DNA of 8,640 nt. It comes from CAIWTU01 sp035686205. Lineage in GTDB: Bacteria; Desulfobacterota; Desulfuromonadia; Geobacterales; Geobacteraceae. Location of the stretch: assembly GCA_035686205.1 (NCBI GenBank), contig DASRZQ010000120.1, positions 1-8,640 of the forward strand. Reading direction: 5' to 3'. The first letter of the stretch is position 1, and each line of letters begins with the position of its first letter. The notes beneath the pieces are model-generated. The model did not search any database. It had not been told where the DNA came from and saw only the letters and a list, made by a program, of their open reading frames with translations. Below, one piece after another: positions 6,930 through 8,640 of this stretch. The position numbers were made by a program, and so were the translations under genes.

Positions 6930-7556
6930 TTAAGAGCCTTTTACCAGTTTCTTGCACTGCTCCAGCATGGATTCCGGCGTCTGCCGGGCATGGACCTCGC
7001 CGTCCAGGATGATCATCGGCGCCAGGCCGCAGTTGCCCAGGCATCTCGCGATGTTGACGCTCAGTTTGCCGTCCGCCGTTGTTTCCCCTGCCTTGACGTC
7101 GAACTCCTTCTCCAGGGTCTCGACGATGTCGCCGGCCCTCTTGACGAAGCAGGCGGTGCCCATGCAGATGGTACAGGTGTGCTCGCCCAGGGGCTTCAGA
7201 TTGAAGAAGTGGTAGAAGGTTGCAACCCCGTAAACCCAGCTGGGCGGCAGCTTCAGCGCATGGGCTATGTACGTCATGGTCTCGTCGCTCAGAAAGCCGA
7301 AGGTCTCCTGGGCCGCGTGCAGCACCTCGATGAGGGCGTCCTGGCTGTACTGGCAGCGTTTCAGCGCGCGGTCCACCTGGATAAAGGGCGAGTCGGCCGC
7401 GGCCTTGCCTTTTTCGGCGGGCTTCTTTTCCGCCCCGAGCTTGGCGAGCTCTTCCGCCTGGCGCTTCAGGGCGGCCCCGGTTGCCTTAGGGTCGGCGGTT
7501 CCCGTCCCTTGCTTTATGTACTGCAATCCCTTGTCTTCCACATCTGCGGCGCTCAT
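6930..7556 (-). CDS. hoxE: Hydrogenase diaphorase [2Fe-2S] subunit HoxE (NuoE-like)
   Basis: This 208-residue protein is the first gene of the operon and is a NuoE/HoxE thioredoxin-fold ferredoxin. The [2Fe-2S] ligands are Cys131 and Cys136 in CTICMGTAC, and Cys172 and Cys176 in ARCLGNCGLAP. The helical region ALIEVLHAAQETFGFLS and VYGVATFYHFF (109-119) are also family hallmarks. The first roughly 57 residues are an Ala/Lys/Glu-rich, low-complexity extension not normally needed for this fold. The start at 7556 is strongly favoured: a GGAGGAGG purine run (7569-7562) ends five bases upstream. A longer reading frame to 7691 would place that site inside the gene and adds residues with no family resemblance. 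By family knowledge HoxE sits with HoxF and HoxU and may link the complex to a further electron partner such as ferredoxin, which is inference here. Confidence 0.93.
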   Translation of the reverse strand: MSAADVEDKGLQYIKQGTGTADPKATGAALKRQAEELAKLGAEKKPAEKGKAAADSPFIQVDRALKRCQYSQDALIEVLHAAQETFGFLSDETMTYIAHALKLPPSWVYGVATFYHFFNLKPLGEHTCTICMGTACFVKRAGDIVETLEKEFDVKAGETTADGKLSVNIARCLGNCGLAPMIILDGEVHARQTPESMLEQCKKLVKGS

Positions 7557-7561
7557 ATTTT

Positions 7562-7575
7562 CCTCCTCCGGGAGG
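7562..7575 (-). promoter_or_regulatory. Ribosome binding site of hoxE inside a potential hairpin
   Basis: On the minus-strand mRNA the hoxE ribosome site GGAGG (7566-7562) can pair perfectly with CCTCC (7575-7571) just upstream, with a CGGA four-base loop. The hairpin is five base pairs, four of them G-C. The start codon is five bases further on. The pairing is directly visible; an effect on translation of the hydrogenase operon is inference. A second overlapping GGAGG (7569-7565) lies in the loop and stem, so masking may be incomplete. Confidence 0.45.
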
Positions 7576-8008
7576 TTGATTTCCGGCGGCGTATCATCGC
7601 AGCCGGGATGCCAATTTTTACTTACGGCAAATAAAAGACGGCAGTTTAAGGCCGTGAGGAAATGAATTTCGTCAATCTCGACAAAATGCAATATATCGAA
7701 TACGGCGGAAGTAAAGGATATTTAAGGGGAGAGTTGTAAAGCCTTGTAGTCTTTGGCATCTCTAAATCCTCCAGTTTCGGAACTGGTTGTTTGACAAATG
7801 CCTGACATGTATTCGCTCACCCCGACCCGATTTTCGGGGGTTTCCGGATGGGCACAAACTGCTTTTAAGTTTAGCAAATTTGATTGTTTCCGCAAGCCGC
7901 GCCAAAAAGATTTAACATTTCGCAGCCATGCCCGCCCACGAAAATTAGATCATGGAACTACGCACGCCGCCTTTCCCTGTCCATCCTTTTTCAGTGGCGA
8001 TTATCAAG

Positions 8009-8014
8009 TATACT
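8009..8014 (+). promoter_or_regulatory. Possible -10 box (TATACT) for the PolX-like gene
   Basis: TATACT matches the sigma-70 -10 consensus at five of six positions. No good -35 hexamer lies 16 to 18 bases upstream, where the sequence is T-rich. If it is used, transcription would begin around 8020, only a few bases before the ATG at 8025. That would favour translation from the in-frame TTG at 8073 instead. Weak evidence. Confidence 0.3.
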
Positions 8015-8024
8015 TTTCTTTGAG

Positions 8025-8537
8025 ATGGCTTTGTTGAAGAGCCGGCAGACGATCAGGAAACGGGACGACCTATTGAAAAATCGGGAAATTGCACGGATAT
8101 TTTCCGCCATGGCGGACATCCTTGAGTTCAGGAAGGAAAATGTCTTCAAGATACGGGCCTACCGGCGTGCGGCCCTGAATATCGAGGGACTCTCAGGGAG
8201 CGTCGAGGAGTTGTCCGGGGAAGAACTGCTGGATATCCCCGGCATCGGGAAGGAACTTGCCGCCAAAATCGGGGAATATCTGCGGACGGGCCGGATGCAC
8301 GCTTTCGAAAATATGAGAGCGGAAGTTCCGCAAGGCCTTCTTGACCTTCTGGCCGTTCCCGGCCTCGGTCCCAAAACCGCCAGGCTCCTCCACGAACAGC
8401 TCCACGTGACGAACCTGGAAGAGCTCGAACAGGCAGTCAGGGAACACCGTCTGTCGGGAATGCGGGGCATAAGCGAAAAGACGGAAGATAACATTCTCAA
8501 GGGGATCGAGACGATTAGGCGGGGAAAGGAGCAATAA
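8025..8537 (+). CDS. Stand-alone PolX N-terminal domain / helix-hairpin-helix DNA-binding protein
   Basis: This 170-residue protein matches only the first part of bacterial family X DNA polymerases. It has an 8-kDa-like domain (NREIARIFSAMADILE and KIRAYRRAALNIE, about 19-54). This is followed by helix-hairpin-helix motifs at IPGIGKELAAKIGEYL (71-86) and VPGLGPKTARLLHEQL (111-126), with a third hairpin-like segment at MRGISEKTEDNILKGIE (146-162). Aligning PGIGKELAAK with the equivalent PGVGTKIAEK of DNA polymerase beta places Lys81 at the dRP-lyase lysine. The polymerase palm and the C-terminal PHP phosphoesterase are missing; a full bacterial PolX is about 570 residues. The frame ends at a TAA with unrelated AT-rich sequence after it, so this is a free-standing gene or a truncated remnant. 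The start is uncertain: the ATG at 8025 has no ribosome site, while a TTG at 8073 gives MKNREIARIF, like the family N-terminus, with GGGA seven bases upstream. The likely role is binding gapped or nicked DNA; catalysis is unproven. Confidence 0.75.
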   Translation: MALLKSRQTIRKRDDLLKNREIARIFSAMADILEFRKENVFKIRAYRRAALNIEGLSGSVEELSGEELLDIPGIGKELAAKIGEYLRTGRMHAFENMRAEVPQGLLDLLAVPGLGPKTARLLHEQLHVTNLEELEQAVREHRLSGMRGISEKTEDNILKGIETIRRGKEQ

Positions 8538-8583
8538 CCGCCAGGGAAAATGGATGCAGTTGTTTTTAATTTTTTAACAGCAC

Positions 8584-8608
8584 ATTAAAAAGTAGCCTGT
8601 CCCCTTTT
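8584..8608. repeat. Possible dispersed-repeat motif (minus strand GGGGACAGGCTACTTTTT)
   Basis: Read on the minus strand, this stretch is AAAAGGGG followed by ACAGGCTACTTTTTAAT. I recall very similar GGGGACAGGCTACTTTTT-like strings recurring between genes of deltaproteobacterial genomes, often near IS200/REP-associated Y1 transposases. Only one copy is in this window, so repetition cannot be shown here. The ATTAAAAA at 8584-8591 also pairs with TTTTTAAT at 8563-8570, forming an AT-rich inverted repeat with a 13-base loop. The remaining sequence from 8538 to 8640 holds no gene I can support. Confidence 0.3.
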
Positions 8609-8640
8609 CCCCCTTCCGCGCACGCCTTTCTCCTGAATCC

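Larger units (their letters stand above)
7557..8024. other. Divergent intergenic region between hoxE and the PolX-like gene
   Basis: These 468 bases are noticeably AT-richer than the flanking genes and hold no reading frame I would support. They must contain the hoxEFUYH promoter on the minus strand and probably the promoter of the PolX-like gene on the plus strand. No convincing minus-strand -35/-10 pair was found; a TATATT-like box on the minus strand near 7690-7695 lacks a good partner. Visible structures are CCAGTT-TCGG-AACTGG (7771-7786), a six-pair hairpin with a tetraloop, and CCCCGA/TCGGGG (7820-7825 with 7834-7839), which alternatively pairs CCCGA/TCGGG around a TTT loop. A perfect TTGACA occurs at 7791-7796 but has no -10 box at the right distance. 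No tRNA, riboswitch or CRISPR was recognised. Confidence 0.6.

Noticed and set aside
5196..7556. Complex I (nuoEFG) genes rather than hydrogenase subunits
   Set aside because: The NuoG-like gene is only 240 residues and is followed directly by [NiFe]-hydrogenase small and large subunits, which fits hoxEFUYH and not a nuo operon.
6600..7634. Plus-strand open frame of 344 codons across the hoxE-hoxF junction
   Set aside because: It is antisense to two well-supported genes, and its product has no recognisable domain or ribosome site.
7557..7691. N-terminal extension of hoxE to a start at 7691
   Set aside because: A strong ribosome site directly precedes the ATG at 7556, and the extra residues do not resemble HoxE or a signal peptide.
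7791..7813. Sigma-70 promoter built on the perfect TTGACA
   Set aside because: No acceptable -10 hexamer lies 16 to 18 bases downstream; TGTATT is only 11 bases away.
7849..7863. Possible sigma-54 promoter (GGGCAC and GC) on the plus strand
   Set aside because: The spacing between the GG and GC elements is shorter than the required ten bases in every register.
7798..8037. Small plus-strand frame of 79 codons in the divergent spacer
   Set aside because: No ribosome binding site precedes the ATG, the translation shows no domain or conserved pattern, and it overlaps the start of the PolX-like gene in another frame.

Overview
The window is a GC-rich bacterial chromosomal segment. It carries a complete cytoplasmic bidirectional [NiFe]-hydrogenase operon of the HoxEFUYH (group 3d-like) type. 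On one side is a short RNA-repair/metal-chaperone gene pair, and on the other a small gene encoding only the N-terminal DNA-binding part of a PolX DNA polymerase. The gene content, the GC level and the style of the Hox proteins recall Desulfuromonadota (Geobacter and relatives). That assignment comes from memory of gene content and was not tested by a search.

Layout. On the plus strand, positions 13-1470 encode the RNA ligase RtcB, followed almost without a gap by a CobW/COG0523-family GTPase (1473-2372). The two are very likely translationally coupled. A strong hairpin at 2378-2406, T-rich on both sides, ends this operon and also ends the convergent hydrogenase operon. On the minus strand, reading from right to left, lie hoxE (7556-6930), hoxF (6902-5196), hoxU (5181-4459), hoxY (4432-3890) and hoxH (3872-2433). 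The gaps are only 14 to 27 bases and each gene has a recognisable Shine-Dalgarno sequence. A 468-base AT-richer divergent spacer (7557-8024) separates hoxE from the plus-strand PolX-like gene (8025-8537). The last 103 bases are non-coding and contain a short motif that may belong to a dispersed repeat.

How the genes work together. HoxH carries the NiFe active site and HoxY the proximal [4Fe-4S] cluster, so this pair splits or makes H2. HoxU relays electrons through one [2Fe-2S] and several [4Fe-4S] clusters. HoxF holds the FMN and NAD(H) site, and HoxE adds a further thioredoxin-fold [2Fe-2S] cluster. No subunit has a Tat signal or membrane segment, so the complex is expected in the cytoplasm, exchanging electrons between H2 and NAD(P)H. 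The maturation genes (Hyp proteins and the HoxW-type endopeptidase needed to trim HoxH) are not in the window.

No clearly new system was found. The items most worth a second look are the rtcB-cobW coupling, the free-standing PolX N-terminal domain with a conserved candidate lyase lysine, the extended N-terminus of HoxE, a possible Shine-Dalgarno-masking hairpin in front of hoxE, and the CPVGVC remnant at the HoxF C-terminus.
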